DNA from: Pelodera strongyloides
Lineage: Eukaryota > Nematoda > Chromadorea > Rhabditida > Rhabditidae
Assembly: GCA_036852015.1 (NCBI GenBank)
Contig: JAANDG010000017.1
Span: 434,001 to 498,000, forward strand
Length of the DNA: 64,000 bases
Reading direction: 5' to 3'
A program made the translations under genes and the position numbers. The notes below the pieces were generated by a model, which worked only from the letters and a program-made list of their open reading frames with translations, was not told the origin of the DNA and did not search any database. Of this stretch, positions 46,335 through 57,879 are shown piece by piece (position 1 is the stretch's first letter; each line of letters opens with the position of its first letter).

Positions 46335-46405
46335 GTCCAGGTCCGAACTCGGGTTGTGTGCGTCAAAGGCGAAGGCGCTAGCCATTGGACCACCCACGCG
46401 TGACC
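46335..46405 (-). mobile_element. tRNA-like module upstream of NAA30
   Basis: On the minus strand, GGGTGGTCCAATGGCTAGCG resembles a tRNA D-arm with A box and CCGAGTTCGGACC a B box, about 45 bases later. Stem pairing is poor, so this is a SINE head or tRNA pseudogene; no tail could be matched. Confidence 0.45.
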
Positions 46406-46484
46406 GGCGTGACGCGATCCTCATTGTGTCGATGAAATTTCAATTGCTCAATTCCAGGTAGTACAGGAGAAAGAGTAGTAGACA

Positions 46485-49400
46485 ATGGCAGCTGGAGTAG
46501 CAAAACCCCAACCTCAGAAGCCGTCCGTCAGTTCTAGTTCTACAGAAGGTCCGGATCTGAAATCCACCATCGCGACCCTTAATCGGTGTCTCCAGATGAC
46601 TGCAGCCACAGCATCGTCATGTCAGGTTCGTCGTTCTTAGTTTGGTCGTTATCTTAAAGCGTCATGGCACGTGGTTTTGGAACACATGCACGATATTCCC
46701 ATGTATTTTATGCTAATTTTAAGTTCTTTTGTGCGTTATCGGCATGGAGATATATAAAGGTTAATAGGTCTGGAGATGGACCGAATCACGGTTGTGTGTA
46801 GATTTATGCACCTCTTTATTTATGTCAAGGAATATAGCTTATTACTTTGTACTGCGTGTGAGGTGAGGTTGAGGCATAGCATAAAACACCCCGCCAAATG
46901 CGGACGATCACCTCCCGATCCGTAATGCATTGTATGCAAATTAGTCCAAATCATCTCCCAATTCGTGATGCGCAAATTAGTCTAAATCACCTCCCCAAAA
47001 TTTTGAGATGCGGACCTAATTTATTCCCTGGGTTGAGGTTAGAAATTTAGTTTTGTTTATCTTGAGCGCCATCGTATTTCGTAATGTTTCCTTAGCAATG
47101 TATTATGTGTATGTGAAAAATGAGCGACTGGATCACTGGATTTACCTTGTGTAATTCTTAGTATGAATAGCAGTCATCGGTAAAACTTTTGGACAAAATC
47201 GGAGGCGTGGAGCAAGGCGCAGTGGCAAGCGCCTTGCTCCACGCCACCGGTCGCTGGTTCGAGCCCGGCCCGGAACCCCGTCACCCCACCAAAGGTGTAA
47301 AAGTTGGTAGCTGGGTAAAACCGGCGGAGATAAATCGGCTTCCCGAGAAAATTGGCCTCCGGGAAGTTTAAAGGCCAGTTCGTCCGGCTTCAAAAATGTA
47401 CCGGACCCCGGTGCACCGTTTCTGCGGATTCGGTTGATATAACCCGATACTCTTTATCTTTATATTTATTCTGTTTTTTTTTTCCAGGAAAAAAACGCAA
47501 ACGACAAGAAACCGCACTCATGTTGTCCCTCAACCAGTCCTACTTCTGCCGTTGTCGGTGTGGAAATTGAGAAGAGCTGTATTCCGGGCGACCAGCACAT
47601 GCTTAGGTGAGTTTAGAGGAATCACGATCAGAATAGATGATTATTGTCGTATTCGTAGGTAACGTGTTTTCGGGATTTCCTATGCCCTTATCCGTTTTGC
47701 ACCTTGTCGTTTTTTTATTGTTTGGGACATGGAATTTGACCAAATTGTCTGTGAATGTGTTGTTCTGAGACTTTAAAATGAAAGTACCGGCCGGTTTTTG
47801 GAACGCATCGAGTTCACCAGCCTCAATCCAAAAAGAATAGTTTTTTTTTCTTTGTGTCAGGAGTTGTTCATCCATTTCGTACGTAGACTTGTAGTGGAAG
47901 GTAGTATTGTTCTTTTGCAGCAATGATGAACCTCGGTGTGGCGCGGCAACTGAAAGAAGCCAACAGATTAAGATTGTTGATTATCAAGTAAGGGTTATGG
48001 AAATTAATTTTTGAAAGTTTATGGATCATAAGCGACCTGAAAGCCCTCGGAAGAGGACCTTAGTGGAATCTACATTGTATAATGTATAGTTTGAAGTTTG
48101 AAGTAAGTCTTCTCTTATTCGGATAACCGTTAAATGGTTAAATTTTCCATAGTCGGCCATTTACGGCGGTTTCTAGAAATGTTTCGGAGTTATCGTAAAT
48201 AATTGACTAGAATAACTGTGCTTGAGAAATTAAGAGAAACGAGAAAAGAATAATACTTAAATAGGAAAACACACAATTAAAAGACTTCGAATCGTCGTGG
48301 CGTCGTGGCTCACTGGCAAAGTTCTCGTCTCTCACCCATACGACCCGGGTTCGAATCCCGCCCAGTGCTACCATCTTGCAAACATGCCACGGCGTCGGGA
48401 ATAAAGTTAAGGCGCTCCCCTTGCCTAGCCTTAGGACGGACCTTTCGCTCTGTATTATCTTCTGTGCCGTCTTCTACCGTCTACTTCACTCTATGGGACA
48501 CATCGGCTAAGAGACACCGCCTTGGATTGTTGCTAAAAATGAAGATCCCCGACTTCGAGAGCAAACGGGACCCTGGATTCTACATGCTTAAGTCTATGTG
48601 TGATGATTGTATGTCTGAATAAAGTGGTATTCACTATAAAGTGGTATTCACTAATCCACCTTCTTTTTTATTCAGGACGAGACCCAAATTGGCGACATAA
48701 TGCGTTTGATAACCAAGGACCTGAGTGAACCCTACTCGATATACACATATCGATATTTCATACACGGATGGCCGGATTTGTGTCTTTTGGTGAGTGATTA
48801 TTATTATTATTATTATTGTCTTTATACATCAATAATCCATACAAAAATGTGTTTTACCCTCCTGGCCCCATGTGCTCAGTGCCCATGTCCGTGGCTTTTG
48901 CTTTCTAGGGGCGGGTTGACCAGCACTGAGATTACATGCGCTTATCTTTGCACTGTAGACAGAAGGGTGCTTCCGTATCATACCGTACCTAGCACTATCA
49001 GTAAATGTACATGATCACTGATCACCGTAGGGGTTGACAGACGAATTCCTGTCTTCTTTTATACAACACTATAGAATAGAGATCTAGAACGAATTATTAT
49101 AGGTCAGCATCCTATGCTCTTAACTAAATGAATTGTATATTCATATTCAACAATTCAACATAAGATTCTCATTAGGGATCAGCAAAATAAAGTAAATACA
49201 ATCAAATCATACTGTTCTTAAATTAAAGGGCGATGTTTGCTTGATGATATATTTGAGGGCATTCTGACGGTCAAGCAATAACTACAACAAACTATTATAT
49301 TACATTCATTCATGTGTTTATTCCAGGCTCTCGACACTGTGAGTAACACTTACGTTGGCGCAGTCGTATGCAAATTGGACTTCACCGAGGATTGGTGCGG

Positions 49401-50550
49401 ACGGACCCGCGGTTACATTGCTATGCTGGCGGTAGACGAGAGTTGTAGGAGACTGGGAATTGGTATGGTTATGTTTATTGACCTTTTTCTTTTATAAGAA
49501 GGGTTTATATGCCCGTACATTGTACATGTGTTGCTCGATTACTGTACCGAACTGCAAGTTCTCGTTAAATGTAATTTCGTTACGTCGTTACGTTAGTGAG
49601 CTCGCGCTTATTCAAAAAAGTTTAGTATGCTTTCGGTGCTTCGTCTTTTCCGTCATATCATTAAAGGAAGCTAATTGACTTTTACGAAAGGGACTGAATT
49701 ACGGTCCAGTGGCACGAACACTGGGAGCTTTCTTGATTGGAAGAAGTTTTCTGAACTTTTCGCTGGTCGCGGGATTCCTTTCTTGCTCTAACTTCCCACT
49801 GGGATGCTGCAGCTTTCGTGCATACGTCCACCGCGGGGTGCCCTTGAATTCATAAGTCCATGACTGTTTATTTAAGTCCAGTCCATGACATACGTCCACC
49901 GCGCACGTGAATTCATATTTAAGTTTATGCGTGCTTATTACATGTGTGAATAGTTATGATAGGCCTTCGCATTCTAGGCACACGTCTCGTCCGCCGTGTG
50001 ATTGAAAATATGAAGAAACGCGGTTGTGATGAGGTTATTCTGGAGACTGAAGTGACCAATGCGGACGCCATGCGACTCTACTCCAACTTGGGATTTATCA
50101 AGGAGAAGCGACTATTCCGGTGAGCCGTCTTGTTATTTATCGTCAGTATTCGGTGTTATGAAAGGCTAGGCTGTTACTGTTAGTCATCAGGTACTGAGTT
50201 TCAAGTTAGTTGAGAAAGTGCGTCGAGCGTGTATTTTCCGCACCTGCCACTGTCCAAACAATCGGTGCTACGGGGGTAAGCGTAAGCCCGTTTATAGTAT
50301 AGAGTGTAGACCCTGTGAATGTTATTTTTGAGGTTTAGCGCTCGTCTTTTATGGTATAAAATAGTAACGCAGAGCGCAGAGCTAAGCTAACTGCGGTGGT
50401 CCGTGCCGGAGATACGCCGTTATTCCAAGTTCAACCCTTCATTATAGGTACTATCTGAACGGTGTGGACGCGTTCCGTCTGAAGCTCTACTTTTCTCCAC
50501 CGCCGACTGAAGAGTCATCTACTACGCTGTATTCTGAGGGCAGTAATTAA
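46485..50550 (+). CDS. NAA30: NatC N-terminal acetyltransferase catalytic subunit NAA30
   Basis: Seven exons on the plus strand: 46485-46625, 47488-47606, 47921-47987, 48676-48789, 49327-49462, 49978-50119, 50448-50550; 822 bases, 273 residues. Residues 1-100 are low complexity, as usual. The GNAT domain follows: [50 protein letters not shown], the acetyl-CoA loop RRLGIGTRL (RxxGxG), [20 protein letters not shown] and [17 protein letters not shown]. These are the diagnostic NAA30 blocks. The enzyme acetylates the N-termini of nascent proteins starting Met-Leu, Met-Ile, Met-Phe or Met-Trp, at the ribosome with NAA35 and NAA38. The small third exon is required to keep the frame (IKIVDYQ joined to DETQIGD). 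An ATTCCAG acceptor 27 bases before the ATG may be a trans-splice site. Introns 1 and 3 carry tRNA-headed repeats. Confidence 0.95.
47204..47440 (+). mobile_element. tRNA-derived SINE in NAA30 intron 1, with a perfect hairpin
   Basis: 47204-47220 (GGCGTGGAGCAAGGCGC) and 47229-47245 are perfect reverse complements around an 8-base loop. A B-box-like GGTTCGAGCCC follows at 47255-47265, then a GC-rich body (TTAAAGGCCAGTTCGTCCGG) and an AT-rich end (CTTTATCTTTATATTTATTC). It interrupts no exon. The head is tRNA-like but the long hairpin replaces the normal arms. Confidence 0.6.
47772..47822. repeat. Half of a family C foldback in NAA30 intron 2
   Basis: AAGTACCGGCCGGTTTTTGG followed by AACGCATCGAGTTCACCAGC matches the left end of the family. 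The right arm is missing. Confidence 0.65.
48296..48625 (+). mobile_element. tRNA-derived SINE in NAA30 intron 3
   Basis: The head (48300-48370) has A-box-like GTGGCTCACTGGCAAAG and B-box CGGGTTCGAATCCCG, correct in spacing. The body (48371-48600) is moderately GC-rich (CACATCGGCTAAGAGACACC and GAAGATCCCCGACTTCGAG) and is followed by a short tail with AATAAAG and a duplicated GTGGTATTCACTA (48624-48655). RNA polymerase III transcription is likely by structure only. Body sequence is unlike that at 47204-47440, so it is a different SINE family. Confidence 0.65.
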
Positions 50551-51540
50551 TTAGAATATGTCATTTCGGGTCAAGTCAAGTTGGATATGCATATGATCCC
50601 TATAGCCGTAGCCGTAGTCACGTCTCCAATCGTTTTGATATGTAGACATTTTTCAATTTAATTAGATGATTCTTGTATTTGTAGTCTGTAGTCTTTGTTA
50701 TTTTGGCCATTTTTTTTAATTGTACCTTTTGTGATATCCAGTGTGAGTTTATTACTGGCTTTTGTAAGTCACTATGTCGTTTCTCTCATTAATGGTGCCC
50801 TAAATTAAGCGTAGTGGATTTTGTCTATATCTGTGGTGCCTAACGCCTTTGTACAGTTTGGTTGCTGGTTGTTGGTCTTTTTTTTTTGTTCATTCTTCAA
50901 GCTTAGGGATTTGTGACCGTTGCACCTTATCCTTGGGTTTTCTTTCACTAGAAAGTAATATAATTAATGTACTCATTTATGATGTAGTTGGAAATTGAGC
51001 TGTTGTTTTTGTTCTTGCCCATAGAAACCATTGTATCCGGTTAAAAAGATTTGTTTTGAAAACTTTGTTTGTTTAATTGTAAGAGTAATAATAATGTTTT
51101 TATTAATCTCGAACATAACAAAGAAATAACACAATAAAACATGAGATCTGAGTGGTGATAGTACATGTTTTGTAGAGAGAGGCAGCGTTGAATAACCCGT
51201 TGATACGAGTAATTGATTTATGCAAATTAATTTAGATAATGATTATTTTTAAATTTTATGTTATTCATGAGTTTATAGGAGATACGTGATATATTTGGAT
51301 GATGATTGTGACGTAGATGTGATTTTACTAACTTTATATTGATGCAGAATAATAATGTTCGAGACTCTTATTCACCTGCATTGTGATTGTATCGTGAGGG
51401 TGTAACAGAGAACCGGTATGAAAAAGTATGCGAACCAGAATGGATACAATTTAGTTTAAATTACAACTTACTCATTGAAACTAAGTTTCCCTATCATAAC
51501 CTAAGTTAAGGACTTTGACCCGATAACTGGATAAAGATTT
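50551..51540. other. 3' region of NAA30 and downstream intergenic sequence
   Basis: AT-rich, T-rich sequence typical of a nematode 3' end. I see no clear AATAAA in the first 200 bases after the stop; ACAATAAAAC at 51131 is a possible but distant poly(A) signal. No gene or repeat is recognised. Confidence 0.4.
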
Positions 51541-51546
51541 TGGACA

Positions 51547-51681
51547 ATGTTGTCCCTCCGTGGTTTGTGTGCCGCGACGCTTTCGCGGACTCTCCGTTTG
51601 CGCAGCGTATCCCCACAGTCAGAGTTCTCTACGTTGCCATCTAGGTTGTTGTTCACAGCGAAGTCCCGCTTACTTCGTTGA
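51547..51681 (+). CDS. Short open frame with a mitochondrial-presequence-like start
   Basis: ATG at 51547 opens 44 codons. They are rich in Arg, Ser, Leu and Ala and almost lack acidic residues (MLSLRGLCAATLSRTLRLRS), which looks like a mitochondrial targeting peptide. The frame stops at 51679-51681. Another frame stays open to 51751 over the same stretch (YFVDGSHAEHRTFYGGRAGR), so a frameshift or unread splice may join them. No product is recognised. A further segment at 51861-51969 (ATG to a GGTATAA donor) could belong to the same gene. It is a candidate only. Confidence 0.3.
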   Translation: MLSLRGLCAATLSRTLRLRSVSPQSEFSTLPSRLLFTAKSRLLR

Positions 51682-52520
51682 CGGCAGTCACGCAGAGCAC
51701 AGAACCTTCTACGGCGGGAGGGCTGGGAGATACACTGCTTCTGAAAGATGAGGGGTTAAGGTTAAGCTCCGTTGTCAGCTACTTGTAGTTATTTCAATAT
51801 CTCTATTTTATGGGTTATTTTATTCATTGGCCTGACATTTTATACAATTATTCCTTCAAAAATGATACCTGTTCGCCACGACGCTGATATATTTACTATT
51901 GTTCACATTGGTCGACAAACCGAGACGGCGCCACAGCTTACGTCTAAAAATTGGAGAATGAAAAATAAGGTATAATCATCGAAGTTCTCAGGGCCGCTTT
52001 GAGTAATCAGAAAAATTAGGGAAAACTTTTTATACGGCGCCTTCAAGCATTATTCAGAGTCGCAAGTAGAACGAATGGTGTACAGTACTAACTAACGAAC
52101 GGTGTACAATACTGTACTACACGAGTATGCGTTTAACTTGGGTGCGGTAAAATTCAAACGAGTGCCTCCTCAGAAACAATATGAGTATGACTGCGATAAG
52201 AACTTAGTGTTTACCTTATCGTCGCCGAAAAGCAAACCAGTAGCAATGGATTGACAGCAGAATTGGCCGAGAAGACGAGCATTACCTAACAAAAGTCTAA
52301 TTCAGATAATGAATTGATAATGATAATTTCGGGTTACTGGTCACGTGGAATTATCCTGAGAGATGGCGTATTGTGCAACTATTCACTGTTGGGAATTCAT
52401 AGGCTGTTCCACTTTTATAGGGTAGGTTCCTAAGTCCTAAGCCCCAGCATTTACACATGCACCTTGTCCCTTATGTCCCTTATTGCCGTTTTTCTGTCTT
52501 AACTGTATTTATTGTCTTAA

Positions 52521-55500
52521 TTATGTATGTTTGTGCGCACCTTTGTGGTGTAGTAAATTATAATTATAATTATCATACATAGTTTCGGCGCGGGCTAAGA
52601 CACACCCATGGTTCGCGACCACAGCGCCGCGCAACGGCGGTGCCAGGATGGGATCGCGGCACACGCGCCACCTTTCCCGGTGGAGCCCAATATTGTCAAG
52701 GCTCATATATAGAATAGTCAGTCTCACCGTCCATGTGGCCCATTTGCCTTCTCCAGTCCCGATTGTGATCAACACTTGTCCGACGATGAAGACGGCCGTG
52801 TTAAATATACACGGCACGATTAACCTGAAAGAATTGAGTTTTTGAAAATCGATCAGCGATTTATTAATTAGGATTAGGACATAAAGGACTAAACAGGTAT
52901 AAACAATGCGCATAATCATTGTGGGTTGCACTGTGTATAATAATAATCTGTTAGGCTTCAAGAGCGCGCGCCTTATTCAAGAGTGTTAGTACAGTTTCAA
53001 AGTTTGTTTGCTTATGAAATGTTCCGCATAAGGCAGAAGTACTAGCAGCAAGCGACGAGTTCCAGATTATAAATTGCTCGACATCTTCGGGCTAGGGCCG
53101 GGCGGGATCGCCCATGATTCCCTCGCCGCGTATATGAGGTAAAAGTGGGCGAAACCAGTTCAGAGGTCAAAATTCGAATACAAATTCAAGGACCCTGTTC
53201 AATTTTCAAATTTCATTTATGTCAGCTAAAGAGATCTTTTCCCACCTGCTCTCCACTGTTGATTGAATCGCTGAATGCGATCTGCTGCGCAGCCGTGACT
53301 GTTGACGATGTTTGAGGAGGAGGACGATCGACCATCTAAAAAGATTGTTTCTTTTAATAATAGTAACTCTTTAACAGTTTATGATGGTGTTCTTGTGCAG
53401 GCATGGGCGACGAGTTCCCGATAAAACAATTCTTTTATCGTCTCTTATGGCGTTTCGCTCTTTCTAAGAGTCTAATAAACAAACATTTAAACCAGCCACA
53501 TACTGTCCTTTTTCTATGTTTGATAGAATAAATATAATATTTAGTTAATACTTACGAATAAAAGAAGATTGGTATGACAATCATGAGTAGATGGAACGTG
53601 AAGAACATTAACGATTGCCCTTCGGTCAAGTATTTATCGAAGTCTTCCGACAGCATACCGTAGGCAGAAGGCTCGTAGTGAAACGTCACGTACCACGGTT
53701 GGAAGTGAGTACAGAGCACCTGGAAGTATAAAAGTTCACATGGTGAAGTATGGCCGAAAGGCAGATCCTCAATATTCCACCCATGCAACGAGGGTTCAAT
53801 TCCAGCTGCAATTTTCATTGTTATCGCCTCAAACCTCAAAAACCTCAAGAAGAGTTTGCTATTGACGCTGTGTTTATTTCTTTGCTAGCTGTAACGTATT
53901 TTGGGGATAATGCAGCGTTTTTCCCCGCATCGCTTAGGGTGGGTCGTATTAGTGCGGCTCACCGCTTTGGGTGAGCCGCATTAGCGCCACTGTTCATAAC
54001 TACTCATGGAATTTAGAGATTTTTTTTGTAAAATATTTAGCAACCGTTTGCAAATTGACGAGTTGTTTCATTAGTGGGTGGTAGCTGGAATACAATGTAC
54101 AAGATATCTTCTTTATATGATTTTTTTCCGTTACTGTGATTTACGAGTACGAAGCTCTAACAATAGGCCGAACTATTAATCGGTGAATGTTTAAATCATC
54201 AATGATTAAACTCAACTAAATTAACTTCAGTTTTTTTAGTACAAGGATTTACAAGGGATTAAAATTAAGTTTTATCTGCAACACATTAATCTTTCATTTC
54301 TTGGCTATACTGGTACAAAGTTTAAAAATAAAAATAGAAGCCAAGCCGGTGGTATTTTACGAATTTGAATTTAAACTGTGCTATTGTTGAAATTGGGATT
54401 ACAGATTTTGTTAGCAATGAAATAAAGAATTATGAGCAATAGTAATACGATAGTTCTTCTTTTGCACGCTCCATTAGCCGCATTAGCGGGATCGATGTTC
54501 TTGTTCAGAAAACTATGAGCAATTGTAATACGGTCGTTTTTCTATACTATTCTATAGCTACATTTTATGTTCGTAATAAATGTTATGCTATGTTATGTTA
54601 TGCTTTATTACAATTTTGCGATAATTTTTGAAAACCTTGAGGAGTTGGTTTCCACAGGGGAGATTCGAACCCGTGACCTTCCCTTTAGCAGTTAGGACCC
54701 CTATCCACTACAAACCGACTACCTTTTTTCAGAGTTCCCATTTCTGCTACGAAAGTCACCGGTCCGGCGGTTAATTTATGCTGTAGTGCTTGCTTCGGAG
54801 CCGCGCGATTCTCACACCTTTGGACTCACTCATGGGTATTAGGCACTTAACGGACTGGCTTTAGCGGATATGTAGCGGCTATTCGACTTATGAATTCAAC
54901 ACTCGAGTTGTGTCCAAAAAAAGCTAAGACTTCGCCGGTCCACTTGAAGTAAAAAAACGGCGAGATGTGTTTTTGTGCTACAGTAGGATAAGTTTTAATG
55001 CAATACGGTATTTGACGAAAAGGAGCATGTATATGCCGAGTATGCAAAAGAGCATTAAAACAAAATAAGTACAGTAAAGGAAAGGTGAGCAAAATTTCAA
55101 AATATGTACATTGTGAAATGAAAAGAATAGGAAAGATTGAGAAAAAGAACAGAAATGACATGAAAAATCATGACATCCCATATGCAAAGTAAACCTACCC
55201 TGCTTCTGGTAAAACAATGGTCCAAATTACAAAGAATAGAATAAATACCTGTGCTGCGGCGGCAATGTAGCATGCGGCACACAGAGAGTAGGAAAGCGTC
55301 CTCGTTTGCACGCGAAATTTGTGCGGCGCACTGATGGCGACAAATCTCGACCACGAAATGATCATGTAGTGGTAGCACATGGAGAACCACACCCAGTCGA
55401 GGTACATCTGAAAAAGTATAAAATAAATTACCTCGATGCTTCGAGTGGCGCAGCGTCTAAAGCCGTGCACTGCTAATACAACTACGCGAGTTCGACGCCT

Positions 55501-56539
55501 GTATAAAGTTGTATCGTAGAAAAGGGGGAAAGTCTGCAGAAAGTGCTACAACATGTGCAAAATATTCCTCTTAGCTCTTAGAAATGGTGTGCTAAACATT
55601 CAGGTATCGAAATACTGATGCTGCTAGGGTGAAATGACGAACCCGTTGGCAAACTATCAATGTACGCATGTGCAAGTCCCACAGAGAAAAACCCATCATA
55701 AAATCACGTTGGAGGAAATTGCTAGTGAAGTAGAACAACGAAACTACCGTAGATAATTGAATACACACCTGTACCCAGTGTCTCATCCAGGGAAGGATAA
55801 TTTCCGACTTCGATAAAATTGTCAATCCGGGCCAGATACCGTAGTTGAAGAGAATTAGAATATCCGCGACGGAGGATGAGAAGAGAAACCGAAAACCGAC
55901 GACGTCCTGGAATGTATAGGATTCACAATTTGCACGTCTGTACTGTACCGTAACTTTGGCAAATTCTGAGATCCTATCTCTATCCACACATGGTGTGGCA
56001 GGATTCAACCCCATTTCAGTACGAAAATTATTTCTCTATGGTTTTATTAAATTATCCTTTCTTTACATGTCACAATTTTTAGTTTTATTTTACTTCTATT
56101 ACGCTAGCCACTACGCTACCATTTGACGAAGGTACTGCAACTTTTGAGTGTATCAATATCGGAGGTTCTATTCTCGCCAAGAGCTAGGTGAATTGAATAC
56201 TGTAAGTTACGAGTTGCGCACTCGTTGGGAAGTCCTAATAACCGCAACAATTATTTTCCGATTGAACAAGATGACTTACATGAGTCATCTTGCGTGCGTC
56301 CGTGCTTGAGAAAAACAATAATAGTGAGAAAGTGTTACCTTATCATTTTCATACATTATCTTAGCCACAATTGCGTAGAAAGCGATGAAAAATAGAGAAA
56401 ATAGGATGAGTGAAGTGCCAGCAATTAAGTCTTCTCCACTGAGGGGCACGGAGTACCAGTCGACGGTTTCGTAGACGACGTCCACTGGCAGAACCACCAC
56501 GGACGCCTCGGACGTCGTGTAGGAGAGGGAGACATTCAT
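52521..56539 (-). CDS. Nematode chemoreceptor-type 7TM GPCR (Srt/Srx-like)
   Basis: Six exons on the minus strand: 56539-56339, 55906-55769, 55407-55249, 53719-53556, 53335-53246, 52824-52521; 1056 bases, 351 residues, frame continuous. A CGTTTCAG acceptor lies three bases before the ATG. Seven hydrophobic segments can be placed at about residues 37-62, 72-92, 116-138, 151-170, 203-222, 253-273 and 280-300. TM3 ends with IISWSRFVAISAP, the place of the DRY-like motif in this superfamily. The second extracellular loop has WYVTFHYEP. Intracellular loop 3 is basic and serine-rich (KHRQQSRLRSRSHS). The family is expanded in nematode sensory neurons. Assignment to Srt or Srx is uncertain by eye. 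TM7 is short and contains Arg (TWTVRLTILYMSLD), and the 50-residue tail is unusual, so the last exon may have a missed splice. Introns contain a LINE tail and two tRNA-like modules. Confidence 0.75.
54540..54606 (+). mobile_element. LINE 3' tail fragment in a GPCR intron
   Basis: GTTCGTAATAAATGTTATG followed by degenerate TTATG repeats matches the tail at 22195-22225. Confidence 0.5.
54641..54725 (-). mobile_element. tRNA-like module in a GPCR intron
   Basis: On the minus strand the order is GTCGGTT, TGTAGTGGATAGGG (D-arm like), TGCTAAAGG, CACGGGTTCGAATCTCC (B box) and AACCAAC, which pairs with the first heptamer except at one position. The T stem has mismatches, so I call it a tRNA pseudogene or SINE head. 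A functional tRNA-Ser(GCT) is less likely, because the long variable arm is absent. Confidence 0.5.
55440..55508 (+). mobile_element. tRNA-like module in a GPCR intron
   Basis: TTCGAGTGGCGCAGCGTCTA resembles an A box and GCGAGTTCGACGCC a B box, 45 bases apart. Pairing is poor and no tail is matched. It is probably a SINE head. Confidence 0.45.
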
Positions 56540-56599
56540 CGACTGAAACGACAGAGAGAGGTAAGGGATGAAAGATACCACTTAATAAAATCATTTAGG

Positions 56600-57690
56600 A
56601 AAGCGAGAAAAGATACAATTGGCTAGAATTGAAGGGAGCAAGGGAGATACTGATACAGCGAGGAGCGAGGTATTAGACGAAAAGATCTGAACAGGCAAAA
56701 GAAGATCGACCTGAAGTTAGAGCTACGCTTGGTATATAAAGGTAACGCAAGTGTAGACCAATTGAACTTATTGCAGTCTAATAGATGGATAGCGGGGTGA
56801 AAAATGTATGAAGCATGAAGAAAAAACTCCCGAATCCGTGAAAGGAACCAAAACTTGTATTGTACTGATGACAAAAGAAAAAACGTTTAACAAAGGCTGA
56901 ATAAGATAAGTGGCATTTCTTAACAATGCATCGATGACTAGGTTACGCAACACACGTAAGTTAAAGATAAAAAAGGAAGTGCAGATAGTTTATTGTTGCT
57001 ATTTTTTGCTATTGCTATTGCTATTGCGTTAATGAATACCGTATACCGTATACCAGCACATTTCTGATTTCCAAATATTATACAAAACTCAGTAATAGAA
57101 TAGGCAAAACAAATGGCGTATTGCTTATGTAGAAATCAGATGTACACATTTAGAAACAAAGTTTAAAAAAAAAGATAAAGGCATAATGTTCTGTCATTTG
57201 TCTGACCAAATATTGTTATGTCTACAGTGAAAAAAGGGAAACAAAATGAGGAAAACACAGGCAACTATCGATGGAAGTTTTCATTCCATTCAATGAGAAA
57301 AAAACTTAATTATCGAGTAAGAAGTAAGAATGAGCTTTCCTCGAAAAATATTTATATTTTGATATTTTGTATTTGGAAGTAGATGACAATAGGGTAGAAT
57401 GACAACGATGACATAGAACAAGGTGGTGAAGGCGTTTCGAAAGTTTGCGATAAATGTTGATAAAGCAAAGCATTCAGGAAGAAAATGTTGAAAATATTCT
57501 GTGGAATTTGGTGATAAAATATCGTGCTGACTGTGAATAATGACTCTTTGATTTGCCGATAAGAAGACTTTTCTAGTTCCCAGAAACCGTTGAACGTTTT
57601 TTATTTCTTGAAAATGAACAGACCAAAAATCTTCACGTAGTTCTTTATGGCTTCAGTATTTTGAAAGTAAACAATGAGCATGAAAATATT
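56600..57690. other. Upstream region of the GPCR gene; no gene seen
   Basis: AT-rich, with only short open frames of no recognisable family. Contains repeated GCTATTGCTATT near 57000-57030 and ACCGTATACCGTATACC near 57038-57055. Confidence 0.4.
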
Positions 57691-57697
57691 ATTTTAA

Positions 57698-57879
57698 TTA
57701 AAGCGAAATACCGGCCAGTTTCTGAACCACATCGAGTACACCAGCTTTCTTATACAGCTTATGCAAATGACCATAATTTAGAATGAAACATCGAGCGAAA
57801 TTCCAGCAAATTCCTATAAATGCGTAAGAATTCAATTGTCCGCGATGTGTTTCAAAAACCGGCCGGTATCTCGCTTTAA
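57698..57879. mobile_element. Foldback MITE, family C, best-preserved copy
   Basis: TTAA at 57698-57701 and 57876-57879 bound arms starting AGCGAAATACCGGCCAG and, inverted, AGCGAGATACCGGCCGG. The interior has CTTATGCAAATGACCATAA as in the other copies. Confidence 0.85.

Noticed and set aside
54641..54725. Functional tRNA gene
   Set aside because: A-box and B-box-like parts and one acceptor pairing are visible, but T stem and anticodon stem have mismatches; kept as tRNA-like repeat only.
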